A DNA stretch of 64,000 nt, from the NCBI GenBank assembly GCA_963805505.1, contig CAWDUP010000002.1, positions 620,001 to 684,000 of the forward strand, written 5' to 3'. A program made the position numbers and the translations under genes. Shown here piece after piece: positions 7,939 to 16,980 of this stretch (its first letter is position 1; the number at the start of each line of letters is the position of its first letter). A model generated the notes under the pieces. The model was not told the DNA's origin. It did not search any database and worked only from the letters and a program-made list of their open reading frames with translations. The stretch comes from JANPBY01 sp963805505 (lineage in GTDB: Bacteria > Actinomycetota > Actinomycetes > DATJPE01).

Positions 7939-8535
7939 ATGCCGACAGGTTCACGTGGTGCGGCCAACCTCGCTCGGGGTGCAGCCGTACCGCCACACGT
8001 GCAGCTGCTCATCGCGTTCACGAATTCGGTGGACCACGACGAGGGGACCGATGACCTGACCACTCCGAGAGAGCTGGCCACCTGGCTCCTGGACCAGGGT
8101 CTGGCCAGTTCACTGTTGCGTCCCAGCAAGGAGGAGCTCCGCCTGGCCCGCGAGCTTCGCTCGGCCCTGCACGATGCGTTCGTCAGCAACCACGACCTGA
8201 CTGAGCCCCACCGGAGTCGCGGGTTGGTGCACCTGGAGGCCGTCTCCGGCGCGCTACCGCTGCGGATCAGCGCCGGCGCGGGCCAGCCTCGACTCCGGCC
8301 GGTAGAGACTGGCGTGCGCGGTGCACTCTCCCTGCTCCTGGTCGCGGTTCAGGACAGCGTCGCCGACGACACCTGGAGGCGGCTGAAGATCTGTTCGGAC
8401 GACACCTGCCAGTGGGCGTACTTCGATGCCTCGAAGAACCGATCCCGCACCTGGTGCGAGTGGGGATGCGGGAACCGCCAGAAGACGCGCAACTACCGAG
8501 CTCGTCAGCGAGCCGCCGGCGCAACAGCCGGCTGA
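7939..8535 (+). CDS. CGNR zinc-finger (ABATE domain) putative transcription regulator
   Basis: 198 aa from ATG 7939 with GGAGGG 3-4 nt upstream, a very strong start. The N-terminal part, about 1-140, matches the ABATE (DUF1470) layout: LLIAFTNSVD...DDLTTPRELATWL and later ARELRSALHDAF. The C-terminal zinc finger has the Cys set CSDDTC...WCEWGCGNR and a basic tail (QKTRNYRARQR). CGNR proteins are thought to be stress-related DNA-binding regulators. Convergent with copA, overlapping its last 31 nt. Confidence 0.88.
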   Translation: MPTGSRGAANLARGAAVPPHVQLLIAFTNSVDHDEGTDDLTTPRELATWLLDQGLASSLLRPSKEELRLARELRSALHDAFVSNHDLTEPHRSRGLVHLEAVSGALPLRISAGAGQPRLRPVETGVRGALSLLLVAVQDSVADDTWRRLKICSDDTCQWAYFDASKNRSRTWCEWGCGNRQKTRNYRARQRAAGATAG

Positions 8536-10760
8536 CCAAGCGAAACACGCGATATCGGCAGGGCGGCCGACCAGGGACGGAAGCGCCGCAACCGAAGGCT
8601 GTTGGTGACCACGAATACCGAGCTGAAGGCCATGGCTGCTGCGGCGATCATCGGATTCAGCAGTCCCAACGCTGCCAACGGAATGGCAACAACGTTGTAG
8701 GCGAAAGCCCAGAACAGGTTGCCCTTGATCGTCCGCAGCGTCGCCCTGGACAACCGGATGGCGTCAGCCGCGCTGCGCAGGTCTCCGCGAACCAAGGTCA
8801 GATCCGAGGCCTCGATCGCGACGTCACTCCCCGTTCCCATGGCCAGTCCCAGATCGGCGCTCGCCAACGCAGCGGCGTCGTTGACACCGTCGCCCACCAT
8901 GGCCACCACTCGGCCGGCTGCACGAAGTGACGTGATCACGTCAACCTTGTCGGCGGGCAAAACCTCAGCCACCACGTCGTGGATGCCGACTGCTGCCGCA
9001 ACGGCTCTTGCGACCGTCGCGTTGTCTCCGGTGAGCAGCGTGGGCTCCAGTCCCAGCGCGCGCAGCTGCTGGACGGCCTCCGCGGAGGTCGCCTTGATGG
9101 TGTCGCCCACGGCGATGACGCCTCGCATCCGTCCGGCCCAACCCACGTAGACGGTCGTGAGCCCGGCCTGCTCGACGTGCGCGGCGGCGCTCACGAGAGC
9201 CTGGGGGGACTGGGAGCCGACCTGCCCCTCCACCCACGCCCGGCGACCAACGGCAGCCGTACGCCCGTCGACAGTGCCGAGGACACCCTGGCCAGGCGCG
9301 CTGCTGAAGGCGACCACCGCTGGCCGTTCTTGGCCGGTCGCGCGGGCCGCCTCAGCGATCGCCGCGCCGATGGGGTGCTGAGATGCGTCTTCCAGCGCGC
9401 CCGCCAAGGAGAGCACCTCGGCCACCCGGTCGGGATCAGCCGCGAAGACGTCCGCCACGGCCATCCGGCCGGTCGTCACCGTTCCTGTCTTGTCGAGAAC
9501 CACGGTGTCGATAGCGCGCGTCGACTCGAGGACCTCCGGACCCTTGATCAGGATTCCGAGCTGGGCCCCCCGTCCGGTGCCCACGAGAAGGGCCGTCGGT
9601 GTGGCCAGGCCGAGCGCGCACGGGCAGGCGATGATGAGTACGGCTACGGCTGCGCTGAACGCGTCCACGGCCGGATGGCCGGTTGCCAGCCAGCTGGCGA
9701 AGGTCACGGCCGCCAGCGCCAGTACGACCGGAACGAAGACCGCGCTGACCCGATCGGCGAGTCGCTGTACCGGCGCCTTGCCGCTCTGCGCGGCTTCGAC
9801 CAGCCGACCCATCTGAGCAACCTGGGTGTCACCCCCGACTCGCGTCGCCCGGACGACGAGGCGCCCCGTGGTGTTGGTGGTGGCGCCCACCACCGTGTCT
9901 CCCGCAGTGACATCGACGGGCATCGGTTCGCCCGTGAGCAGCGAGGCATCGACGGCGGACTGGCCCTCAGTGACCGTGCCGTCGGTAGCCACCGTCTCCC
10001 CCGGTCGGACGACGAACAGGTCGCCTACCGCGAGTTCCTCCACCGGGATCCGTAGTTCGCGCTGCTTCCCGTCGTCGCCCGTGCGCAGAACGGCTACGTC
10101 CTTGGCGCCCATGGCGAGGAGTGCGCGCAGGGCCGCACCTGAGCTGCGCTTGGCGCGCTCTTCCAGGTAGCGGCCGAAGAGGATGAACACGGTGACCACG
10201 CCTGCGACCTCGAAGTAGAGCTCGACACCCTCGCCGAAGATCAGCACCCAGACCGACCAGAGGTAAGCGGCCGAGACCCCAAGAGAGATCAGCGTGTCCA
10301 TGGTGGCGGCCCCGTGGCGCGCGTTCACCCACGCGGCACGATGGAAGGGCCAAGCGCCCCAGCCGACGACGGGGGTGGCAAGCACGAGGGAAAGCCAACC
10401 CCAGCCGTCGAACCGAGCAGTCGGCAGCATCGCCAAGACGATGACCGGCGCCGTCAGGAGCGCACTGACGATGAGCCGTCGCCTCAGGACAGTCTGACTG
10501 GCCGCAGCTGTGGAACCCCCCTCGTCGTCACGCCGCGCAGTGCCAACCCGCTCCACCGGCGAAGCGGAGTACCCGGTAGCGGCAACGGCGTTGACCAGAT
10601 CGGGAGTGCTCACAGCATCGTCGTGGGTCACCGTCGCCCGGGCGGTGGCGAAGTTGACAGTCGCTCGCACGCCTTCGAGGTCGTTGAGCTGGCGCTCGAC
10701 ACGTGCAGCGCACGACGCGCACGTCATCCCTGTGATGTCGAGATCGATGACGTCGGACAT
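8505..10760 (-). CDS. copA: Copper-translocating P-type ATPase
   Basis: 751 aa. The N-terminal heavy-metal-associated domain has GMTCASC (11-17). The P1B ATPase core shows the TGE actuator loop (about 276-278), the metal site CPC (379-381), the phosphorylation motif DKTGT (423-427), the HP motif (461-462) and the hinge GDGVND (622-627). This is the CopA-type Cu(I) exporter of the inner membrane, powered by ATP. It lies 32 nt downstream of csoR on the same strand, under the CsoR operator upstream of csoR, so it should be induced by copper. Only one metal-binding domain is present. Confidence 0.95.
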   Translation of the reverse strand: MSDVIDLDITGMTCASCAARVERQLNDLEGVRATVNFATARATVTHDDAVSTPDLVNAVAATGYSASPVERVGTARRDDEGGSTAAASQTVLRRRLIVSALLTAPVIVLAMLPTARFDGWGWLSLVLATPVVGWGAWPFHRAAWVNARHGAATMDTLISLGVSAAYLWSVWVLIFGEGVELYFEVAGVVTVFILFGRYLEERAKRSSGAALRALLAMGAKDVAVLRTGDDGKQRELRIPVEELAVGDLFVVRPGETVATDGTVTEGQSAVDASLLTGEPMPVDVTAGDTVVGATTNTTGRLVVRATRVGGDTQVAQMGRLVEAAQSGKAPVQRLADRVSAVFVPVVLALAAVTFASWLATGHPAVDAFSAAVAVLIIACPCALGLATPTALLVGTGRGAQLGILIKGPEVLESTRAIDTVVLDKTGTVTTGRMAVADVFAADPDRVAEVLSLAGALEDASQHPIGAAIAEAARATGQERPAVVAFSSAPGQGVLGTVDGRTAAVGRRAWVEGQVGSQSPQALVSAAAHVEQAGLTTVYVGWAGRMRGVIAVGDTIKATSAEAVQQLRALGLEPTLLTGDNATVARAVAAAVGIHDVVAEVLPADKVDVITSLRAAGRVVAMVGDGVNDAAALASADLGLAMGTGSDVAIEASDLTLVRGDLRSAADAIRLSRATLRTIKGNLFWAFAYNVVAIPLAALGLLNPMIAAAAMAFSSVFVVTNSLRLRRFRPWSAALPISRVSLGQPAVAPAAR

Positions 10761-10792
10761 GCTCCCTCTTTCTCCTAGCGACGGAGTGTGCG

Positions 10793-11110
10793 TCAGCTTC
10801 GAACGAGCCGGGCGATGGCCGCCGATGCTTCAGCGATGCTCGTGCTCGCCTCCGCGCCGCCGGACGCGACCGCCTCGGAGACGCAGTGTCCGAGATGCTC
10901 GTCGAGCAGTCCGAGCGCAAACGCGTCGAGGGCACGCTTCACCGCCGAGACCTGCGTGAGGACGTCGATGCAGTAGGTCTCTGACTCAACCATCCGTTGG
11001 AGTCCGCGGACCTGTCCCTCGATACGGCGCAGCCGCGTCAGCTGGGCCGCCTTGCTGTCCAGATAGCCCGGAGGCTTGTGCCCGGTCGTTTCCTTCGGTC
11101 CATCGCCCAT
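10793..11110 (-). CDS. csoR: CsoR-type copper-sensing repressor
   Basis: 105 aa from ATG 11110, with GAGGG 5 nt upstream; GTG codons at 11116 and 11122 are weaker alternatives. The all-helical metal-sensing repressor fold is recognisable (LTRLRRIEGQVRGLQRMVE). Copper ligands are C47, H72 and C76, with the same spacing (25 and 4) as in M. tuberculosis CsoR. Cu(I) binding releases DNA. It precedes copA, and a consensus operator lies 40 nt upstream, so autoregulation of csoR-copA is expected. Confidence 0.92.
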   Translation of the reverse strand: MGDGPKETTGHKPPGYLDSKAAQLTRLRRIEGQVRGLQRMVESETYCIDVLTQVSAVKRALDAFALGLLDEHLGHCVSEAVASGGAEASTSIAEASAAIARLVRS

Positions 11111-11149
11111 GATCACCCTCACCCGGTGCGGAAAGTAGCGTCGGCCAGC

Positions 11150-11166
11150 ATACCCCAGGGGGGTAT
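11150..11166. promoter_or_regulatory. CsoR operator
   Basis: ATACCCC-AGG-GGGGTAT, a 7+7 inverted repeat of the form ATACCCC/GGGGTAT. It matches the GC-tract, TA-flanked operator known for CsoR repressors and lies 40 nt upstream of the csoR ATG. Binding would block transcription of csoR-copA until copper is present. Confidence 0.85.
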
Positions 11167-11273
11167 TACGATCCCGCAGTACCGGTCATCGGCGCCGCTA
11201 CTTCCGCATCTCGAAGCCCCGGTGGCCAGGGAGTCGGAAGCGACACGACGTCCCCCTGCGCCACACTTCGCCC

Positions 11274-11660
11274 GTGACCCCTACTGATCTCCAATCGCGC
11301 ATGTCCCAGTTCCAGAGGGCCATCGAGGCCCGCGATAGAACCGCCGCGGACGACGTCCTTCATCCGGATTACGCGCTCTGCCTCGTCGTTCCCGATTCGG
11401 CTGTCATGCCGCGGGCGGCATGGCTCATGACCCTGCCGGACTACGTCGTGCACGAGTGGACGGTCGAGGCACAGCAGATCGAATCCTCGGGAGACACGGC
11501 GACCGTCCTTCACCGAGGATTTCAGCGGGCAACGGTCCATGGCCAGGATCGCAGCGGGCAGTTCGTGATCACGGACGTCTGGCTCAGGGAAGACGGAGTC
11601 TGGCGGGTGTGGAGAAGGCACTCCACGCCGCTCACCGCTGGGGAACTGCCAACACGCTGA
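11274..11660 (+). CDS. NTF2-like/SnoaL-type domain protein
   Basis: 128 aa from GTG 11274; ATG at 11301 is possible. A small cone-fold protein like the DUF4440/SnoaL group: helical start (MSQFQRAIEARDRTAADDVLHPDYAL), then paired beta strands including VEAQQIESSGDTATV, VITDVWLREDGVWRVWRRHST. Such proteins bind small molecules or act as isomerase-like enzymes; the ligand cannot be told. It is divergent from the csoR-copA operon and tail-to-tail with the ABC ATPase operon (8 nt gap). Confidence 0.75.
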   Translation: MTPTDLQSRMSQFQRAIEARDRTAADDVLHPDYALCLVVPDSAVMPRAAWLMTLPDYVVHEWTVEAQQIESSGDTATVLHRGFQRATVHGQDRSGQFVITDVWLREDGVWRVWRRHSTPLTAGELPTR

Positions 11661-11668
11661 TCCTCGCG

Positions 11669-12361
11669 TCAGTCCGGCCGGCCCCGGCTGGGTGGCGCTG
11701 CCGAACCTGGTTGAGTGCCATCGTCGCGCCCGACCAGCCGGCCAGACTCCAGCCTGATCACTTCATCCGCGCAGGCGACCACCCGGGGATCGTGGGTTGC
11801 AACCAGGACCGAGGTCCCACGAGCGCCGGCCGAACTGATCGCGGACAGGACCAGATCGACGTGCTCGTCGTCCTGGTGGGCGGTGGGTTCGTCGAGCAGC
11901 GCCAACATGGGGTCCAGCACCAGGGCGCGCGCCAACGCCGTCCGCTGTTGCTCGCCGAGGCTGATGTCGGTGGCCCGTCGTGACGCGAGCTCGGACAGTC
12001 CGAGCTCGTCCAACAGATCGCCCCGCGGCTGGCATCCGTGCAGAGCCGCTGGCAGCTCCACGTTCTCGCCGACGCTCAACTCCCCGGACACGGACGCTCG
12101 CTGAGGCATCAACGAGACGACGGACCAATCACGAAGTCGATGAGCCTCAGTGCCATTCACCCGCACGGTGCCGAGGCTCGGAGCGGCAGCACCGGCGACC
12201 AGGTGCAGCAAGGTGCTCTTGCCGGACCCGGATCGACCGGCGAGCACGACCAACCGCCCGCGTTCGACCTCGAGGGAGATGTCGTGCAGCGCGTACGTCG
12301 ATCCGAAAACATGAGACACCTCGCTGACGACCACCAGACGAGTGTCTTGCGCGCTGGTCAC
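11669..12361 (-). CDS. ABC transporter ATP-binding protein with altered signature
   Basis: 230 aa from GTG 12361, overlapping the previous stop as GTGA. Walker A is GRSGSGKST (about 42-50), Walker B is LALLDEPT and the switch His is in ATHDPR. The signature motif reads SLGEQQ instead of LSGGQ, and the usual A-loop aromatic is in the HVFGSTYALHD region. As the third gene of the permease-ATPase-ATPase operon it should pair with the upstream ATPase as a heterodimer. The altered signature suggests one degenerate ATP site. Confidence 0.88.
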   Translation of the reverse strand: MTSAQDTRLVVVSEVSHVFGSTYALHDISLEVERGRLVVLAGRSGSGKSTLLHLVAGAAAPSLGTVRVNGTEAHRLRDWSVVSLMPQRASVSGELSVGENVELPAALHGCQPRGDLLDELGLSELASRRATDISLGEQQRTALARALVLDPMLALLDEPTAHQDDEHVDLVLSAISSAGARGTSVLVATHDPRVVACADEVIRLESGRLVGRDDGTQPGSAAPPSRGRPD

Positions 12362-13203
12362 GTCGGCCTCCCTTCGGGCGGCCGCAGAACGACCTGTCCG
12401 GCCTCGACGTCGACGACGGCACGGCCGTCCGGAAACAGCGCAAGCGCGTCCCGGGGCAGCTGCAGACGGCCGGCCGCATCGATCGGGGCAACCGCAGCCC
12501 GGCCGTGCTCGCGTTCGGTGGACAGCACACCGTGGCGCATGGCCAAGACGCGGTGAGCCCGAACCGTCGCCCGATCGTCATGGGTGGCGATGACCACCGC
12601 GGCGCCTTGCTCGGCGCAGCGCACCAACTCGGCCAGCACCAGCGCGGCCGACTCGTCGTCGAGCTCTGCTGTCGGCTCGTCAGCGACAACGACGGGACGA
12701 CCGGAGACGACGGCAGCACCGACGGCTACGCGCTGCTGCTCACCTCCCGACAGTTCATGCACAAGGGCGGCAGCTCGACCGCCGAGCTGCAGCCGCTCCA
12801 GGAGTTGGCCGACCTCGTCCGGCCTGACGGTGTTGAGTCGCGATGCCTGCACCAGCTGCTCCCGGACGGAGAGCTGGGGGAACAGCGAGTCGGCGGGACG
12901 CTGGGCCACCCAAGCAACGCTGGCGCGGCGCACCGCGGCCAGCCGCCGCGCGGACAGGGCGGCCACCGGCTGACCGCACATCTCGAGCTCCCCACCCGTT
13001 GGGCGCTCCCGAAGAGCCATGATCGACAGCAGACTGGACTTCCCGCTGCCGGAAGGCCCGGTGACGGCAGTGACGGTCCCGCCAGCCAGCTCGCACTCGA
13101 CGCCGCGCAGCGCCTGGGTCTCCCCCGTGGCGGCGAAGTAGAGCTTCACGACGTGGGAGCACCGGAGGAGCACCGGCAACCGCCCGGAGTCAACGGCCGG
13201 CAC
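12358..13203 (-). CDS. ABC transporter ATP-binding protein
   Basis: 281 aa from GTG 13203, overlapping the permease stop by 14 nt; GGAGGAGG lies about 9 nt upstream. Canonical motifs are Walker A GPSGSGKSS, signature LSGGEQQ, Walker B VVVADEPT and switch ATHDDR. The LolD/MacB-like subfamily fits the FtsX-type permease. A C-terminal extension (about 225-281) with DAAGRLQLPRDALALF resembles a small antitoxin-like or MOP-like strand pair and is not usual for the family. Middle gene of the exporter operon. Confidence 0.9.
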   Translation of the reverse strand: MPAVDSGRLPVLLRCSHVVKLYFAATGETQALRGVECELAGGTVTAVTGPSGSGKSSLLSIMALRERPTGGELEMCGQPVAALSARRLAAVRRASVAWVAQRPADSLFPQLSVREQLVQASRLNTVRPDEVGQLLERLQLGGRAAALVHELSGGEQQRVAVGAAVVSGRPVVVADEPTAELDDESAALVLAELVRCAEQGAAVVIATHDDRATVRAHRVLAMRHGVLSTEREHGRAAVAPIDAAGRLQLPRDALALFPDGRAVVDVEAGQVVLRPPEGRPT

Positions 13204-16036
13204 GCAGCACCGCCTCCTCCCCCGACGCTGAGCCCGGCCGTGCTGCGGTGCGCCCGTCGAACCAAGCCGCACCCAACGCCGTCAACAAGACGACCAGCGC
13301 CGCGCAGCCAAGTGCGGCCCAGGCAGACCAACCCACGTCGAGGACCAGGCGCGGTTGAAGGTTCGGTTGCAGATCCAGCAGCGCGCGGCCAAGGGGCCGC
13401 ATCAACAAGACCGTGGTCGCGGCGGCTACCGCGGACGTACCGACCAGCACGGTCAGCTCCCAGGTCCGGGCAGCGCGTACCCCACGGAGGGACATTCCGA
13501 CCCTGGCCAGGAGCAGATCGGCTCCCCGCTGCCTGGCCGCCACGCGCAACACGTAGAGCGCGGCGGTGACCGCGGCGGCGAGGATCAGCAGCAGCGCGAT
13601 CGCCACCTGGAAGCCCTGGCTGAAGGTGGCCGCCATCAGCCCCGGTGCCTGCGCAGCCTGCTCCGCAGAGGTGGTGCTCTTGGGAAGCACAGCCTGTGCC
13701 TGGAGGGTGTCGACGAGCTGGTCGACGGAGCCACTGGACCACACATCAGCCTCGAAATATGGCCGCGGAGCATCCATGGAACCCGGCGTCGGAGCCAGCC
13801 GAGGGTCGTTTGCGCCGAGCTGGTGCAGCCAGGCGTCGTCGGCGGCGATCAGCATCGGGACGTCCTGAAGACCCGGGAAGGCGTCGATGCTGGCGACCAC
13901 CCTGGCCGCGACTTGCCACGCCTGGCCGCTGACCACCACCGCGTCACCCGGTTGAAGGCTCTCCTCCCCGACCGCGATGACCGGCACCGGCTGACCGTCG
14001 GCCAGCGGCTCGGCCAACGCCCGCACCAGGTCACGGGCCTGGGCGAGCTGTTCTCCCTCGCCCCAGGAAGCCGTCTCAGCGAACCGCTCCGGATCGGCGA
14101 GCAGGAGGTCTCGGTAGCCGAAGAGACCTTCAATGGCTGCCCGGGAACGCCAGACGAACACCTGGCCGTCCGGCATCGGCGGCGTACGGCCTCGCGGCAC
14201 CCTGGCGCCATCTGCCAGCTCCTCCTGGGTCGGGGTGCGGGCGGCAGTCTTGTCCAGCTGCCAGGACCCCTCGATCTGCGCGGTGCTCTGCGCTCCCGCC
14301 ACAACGGCAATCCGATCGGCCACCACCGTGCGTGTCGCATTCACCGACGCAGCAGCGAGCATCGCCATACCGAGCCCGACCGCGACGGCGGCCACGACCA
14401 GCACCTGACCAGTGCCAAGGGCGGCGATCCGTCGCCGAGCCAGCCAACGGCCAGAACGACGAGGTCCGGGCAATCCGGCTCGACGACCGAGCCGACGAAA
14501 CGCAAATCCCACGAGCATCGCGGCCAGGGCACCCAAGCTGGCCGCCACGAGCAGGGGGGTCGCGATCTCGACCGGGCCGGGGGCGCCGACCGGGGCAGTG
14601 AGTGCGGCGAGCAGGGCGACCCCCGTGGCTACCACCAGGGCGACCAGCCACGGCGCGCGGCGGGGCGCCCTTTCCACGACCGGGCGCGACAGCGCGACGC
14701 ACGCCCCAGCGCCGACCGTCGCCACGATCACAACACCGGTGAGCGCAGCCGCCGCCCCAACACCCATTGCCGCGGACCCGGCAGCGGCCGGGCCTGCGGA
14801 CTCAGGGTGCGCCAGTCGATTCGCGAGGAGGGCGCCCAAGAACCCGAGACCTAGGGCGGCGAGAGCTGGCAAACCCGTCTCCACCGACCACAGGGCCGCT
14901 ACGCGCCCCGGTCCCACCCCGGTCGCCGCGCCGTGCGCCAGCTCACGCCGGCGGTCGGACACCGCGAGCACCGCGACCGCGAGCACGGCGATCAGGCCCG
15001 TGGCCACGCCCGCCCCACTCCACAGCCGAGCACGGCGGGCCGAGGCCTCGGCCAGCGTGTCTGCGCGACCGACCAGTGCTTCGATGCCGCTGACCACGCC
15101 GACTCGTAGCACCGACTCCTCAGCGCTCTGCGGTGACCTGGTGTCCCGGCGCAGCTCTGCGACTCCGGCTGCTGCCGCGTCAGCCTCCTCGAGGGAGAGG
15201 TTCGGTCTCAGCTGGGCCTCGACCGCCCACAGAATGTCATCGCCGATGTCAGCCGCCACCCGTTCGGTGGTGGCGACGTCGGTCACCAGCAACCACGCGG
15301 GCCGCGAGGTAATGGCGGAGTCGGACGGCAACGCCCCACGTCGCGCCGACCACGCGGTCGTCCCCGGCGGATCCGCGGGCCGGCGTCCATCGGCGGCCAC
15401 GGCGTACGTCCCCGCGACGGTGAGCGTCGCCGGTCCCGGTGCCGGCCCGCCCGTCACGGGCGGTGGCAGCGGAGCGCCGTCCAGGCCAACTTCGATGATG
15501 TCGCCAGGCCCGACCCCGAGGGTGTCTGCGAGTGGGTCCGGCAGCCACACATTCCCCGCTTGCTCGGCCCCGGCTTCCCCGTCTCTTGTGACATCAAGCG
15601 CGGAGGCCGGATCGGGCACGGCGGCGAGCCGGGCCGTCACGGTTGTCCCGTTGGCGCGCACCACCGGGTAGCGCACTCCCTGGACCTCGGCGCCCACGCT
15701 GACGCCAGTGACGACCTCGTCGGAGAGCCCGTCGATGGCTTGCAGCTGGGCGAGATACCTGCGCTGATCTTCGCCGCTGGGCGACTGGCTCCCAACCAGG
15801 CGTACGACCGGAGCATCCTGCGCGAAGGCACTGTCCGGAACCGCAGCAAGGACCGACCGGAGGGCGTCGTTTCCCGCGCTCTGCGAGAAGAGCGGGGCAG
15901 ACGCCGCGGCGGCCACCGCAACCCCCATCGCGAGCACGAGCAACAATCCGGTGAGGCCCGAGCGGAACACTCGGGCTGCTGCCCGAGTCCAGAGCGGGCT
16001 GATCCGAGCCCGCCGAGGCCCGCCTGCCCCCGTCAC
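13190..16036 (-). CDS. FtsX-like ABC permease
   Basis: 948 aa from GTG 16036, preceded by AGGAGGT at 6 nt, a very strong ribosome site; longer in-frame extensions lack one. Layout: an N-terminal helix (about 29-46, LTGLLLVLAMGVAVAAAA), a long extracytoplasmic region, a central block of several membrane helices, a second helix plus extracytoplasmic region, and a final three-helix FtsX domain. This duplicated MacB/FtsX (type VII) architecture is used for mechanotransmission or lipoprotein/lipid handling rather than classical import. The substrate is unknown. It leads an operon with two ATPases. Confidence 0.88.
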   Translation of the reverse strand: MTGAGGPRRARISPLWTRAAARVFRSGLTGLLLVLAMGVAVAAAASAPLFSQSAGNDALRSVLAAVPDSAFAQDAPVVRLVGSQSPSGEDQRRYLAQLQAIDGLSDEVVTGVSVGAEVQGVRYPVVRANGTTVTARLAAVPDPASALDVTRDGEAGAEQAGNVWLPDPLADTLGVGPGDIIEVGLDGAPLPPPVTGGPAPGPATLTVAGTYAVAADGRRPADPPGTTAWSARRGALPSDSAITSRPAWLLVTDVATTERVAADIGDDILWAVEAQLRPNLSLEEADAAAAGVAELRRDTRSPQSAEESVLRVGVVSGIEALVGRADTLAEASARRARLWSGAGVATGLIAVLAVAVLAVSDRRRELAHGAATGVGPGRVAALWSVETGLPALAALGLGFLGALLANRLAHPESAGPAAAGSAAMGVGAAAALTGVVIVATVGAGACVALSRPVVERAPRRAPWLVALVVATGVALLAALTAPVGAPGPVEIATPLLVAASLGALAAMLVGFAFRRLGRRAGLPGPRRSGRWLARRRIAALGTGQVLVVAAVAVGLGMAMLAAASVNATRTVVADRIAVVAGAQSTAQIEGSWQLDKTAARTPTQEELADGARVPRGRTPPMPDGQVFVWRSRAAIEGLFGYRDLLLADPERFAETASWGEGEQLAQARDLVRALAEPLADGQPVPVIAVGEESLQPGDAVVVSGQAWQVAARVVASIDAFPGLQDVPMLIAADDAWLHQLGANDPRLAPTPGSMDAPRPYFEADVWSSGSVDQLVDTLQAQAVLPKSTTSAEQAAQAPGLMAATFSQGFQVAIALLLILAAAVTAALYVLRVAARQRGADLLLARVGMSLRGVRAARTWELTVLVGTSAVAAATTVLLMRPLGRALLDLQPNLQPRLVLDVGWSAWAALGCAALVVLLTALGAAWFDGRTAARPGSASGEEAVLRAGR

Positions 16037-16266
16037 CAACCACCTCCTGCTCAGCGCCGGCCTCTTGGGGCACAGCATCGCCCAGAACCCGGTGCCCGCT
16101 GGTGACCTCCAGCCCGACCGTGACCAGGTCGAGACATTGCCGGCGCCCGACCTTTCCTCGGTGCTGTCGGTGCCCGTCGCATCTTTGCCCATCGAATGGC
16201 AAGGAACGGGGGGATTTCGCGGGTGTAATCGCCCCGCTTCCAACCACTCGCCGAGTCACCCCAGAG

Positions 16267-16355
16267 CGGAGGGCCAGGGATTCGAACCCTGGAGAACGGT
16301 CACCCGTCCTAGCGGTTTTCAAGACCGCCGCACTAGGCCACTATGCGAGCCCTCC
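16267..16355 (-). tRNA. tRNA-Ser(TGA)
   Basis: On the minus strand the cloverleaf starts GGAGGGC (16355-16349) and closes with GCCCTCC (16274-16268) plus discriminator G at 16267. The anticodon loop CTTGAAA contains TGA, there is a long variable arm typical of type II tRNAs, and the T arm contains GGTTCGAATCC. CCA is not encoded. It reads UCA and UCG-type serine codons by wobble. Located 230 nt upstream of the ABC permease start on the same strand. Confidence 0.95.
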
Positions 16356-16417
16356 CAGCGGCGCCAGTCTCCCACGGGTCTGCTGAGGATCGGCCGACAC
16401 CGTGGCATCCTCGCGGG

Positions 16418-16948
16418 GTGCACAAGGTCTCCATCGTCGGGAACTCAGGCTCCGGCAAGTCGACGACTGGCCGGCGGCTGGCCACGGCGCTCGCGGTGCC
16501 GTACGTCGAGATCGATGCGCTCTACCATCAGGCCAACTGGACTGATCTCGAGCCGGCGGAGTTGCTCGCTCAGGTCGACCGGGCCACGACCGGGGACGGC
16601 TGGGTCGTGGACGGGAACTACTCCACCGTCCTCGATCTCGTGTGGGAGCGTGCCGACACCGTGGTCTGGCTCGACCTGCCGCGGCGCCTCGTGATGCGCC
16701 AGGTCGTCGCCCGTTCGGCGAGGCGCGTCCTCACGAGGGAAGAGCTCTGGAACGGCAACCGGGAGCGGTGGAGCAAGCTCGTCCACCCGGCGCCCGAGGA
16801 GTCGATCATCCGCTGGGCGTGGACTCGGCACGCGGTCTACGCCGAGCGTTATGCCCAGCGAACGGCCGATCCGCGGTGGGCCGAGTTGGAGGTCGTGCGG
16901 TTGCGATCTCGTACCGAAGTGGACCGCTTCCTGACCGCAATCCCCTAG
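16418..16948 (+). CDS. P-loop NTPase, adenylate-kinase/FlaR-like
   Basis: 176 aa from GTG 16418. VHKVSIVGNSGSGKST gives a Walker A motif at about 8-16, followed by a lid-like region and the DxxY/WVVDGNYST segment seen in the 'topology modulation protein' (FlaR) group of kinase-like NTPases. The C-terminal half is rich in Arg and Trp (RRVLTREELWNGNRERW). The family phosphorylates small molecules or is of unknown role. Divergent from the tRNA-Ser and 32 nt upstream of the PLP decarboxylase gene. Confidence 0.8.
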   Translation: MHKVSIVGNSGSGKSTTGRRLATALAVPYVEIDALYHQANWTDLEPAELLAQVDRATTGDGWVVDGNYSTVLDLVWERADTVVWLDLPRRLVMRQVVARSARRVLTREELWNGNRERWSKLVHPAPEESIIRWAWTRHAVYAERYAQRTADPRWAELEVVRLRSRTEVDRFLTAIP

Positions 16949-16980
16949 CCGCGTCCGCTTTCGGGGCCCACACTCGGGGG

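Noticed and set aside
7557..8189. 210-aa minus frame over the CGNR gene
   Set aside because: Overlaps a gene with an excellent ribosome site and clear zinc finger; only its neighbour at 7583-7789 is supported.
11669..16355. Integrated island at tRNA-Ser
   Set aside because: No integrase, no repeated tRNA end, and a normal ABC operon follows.
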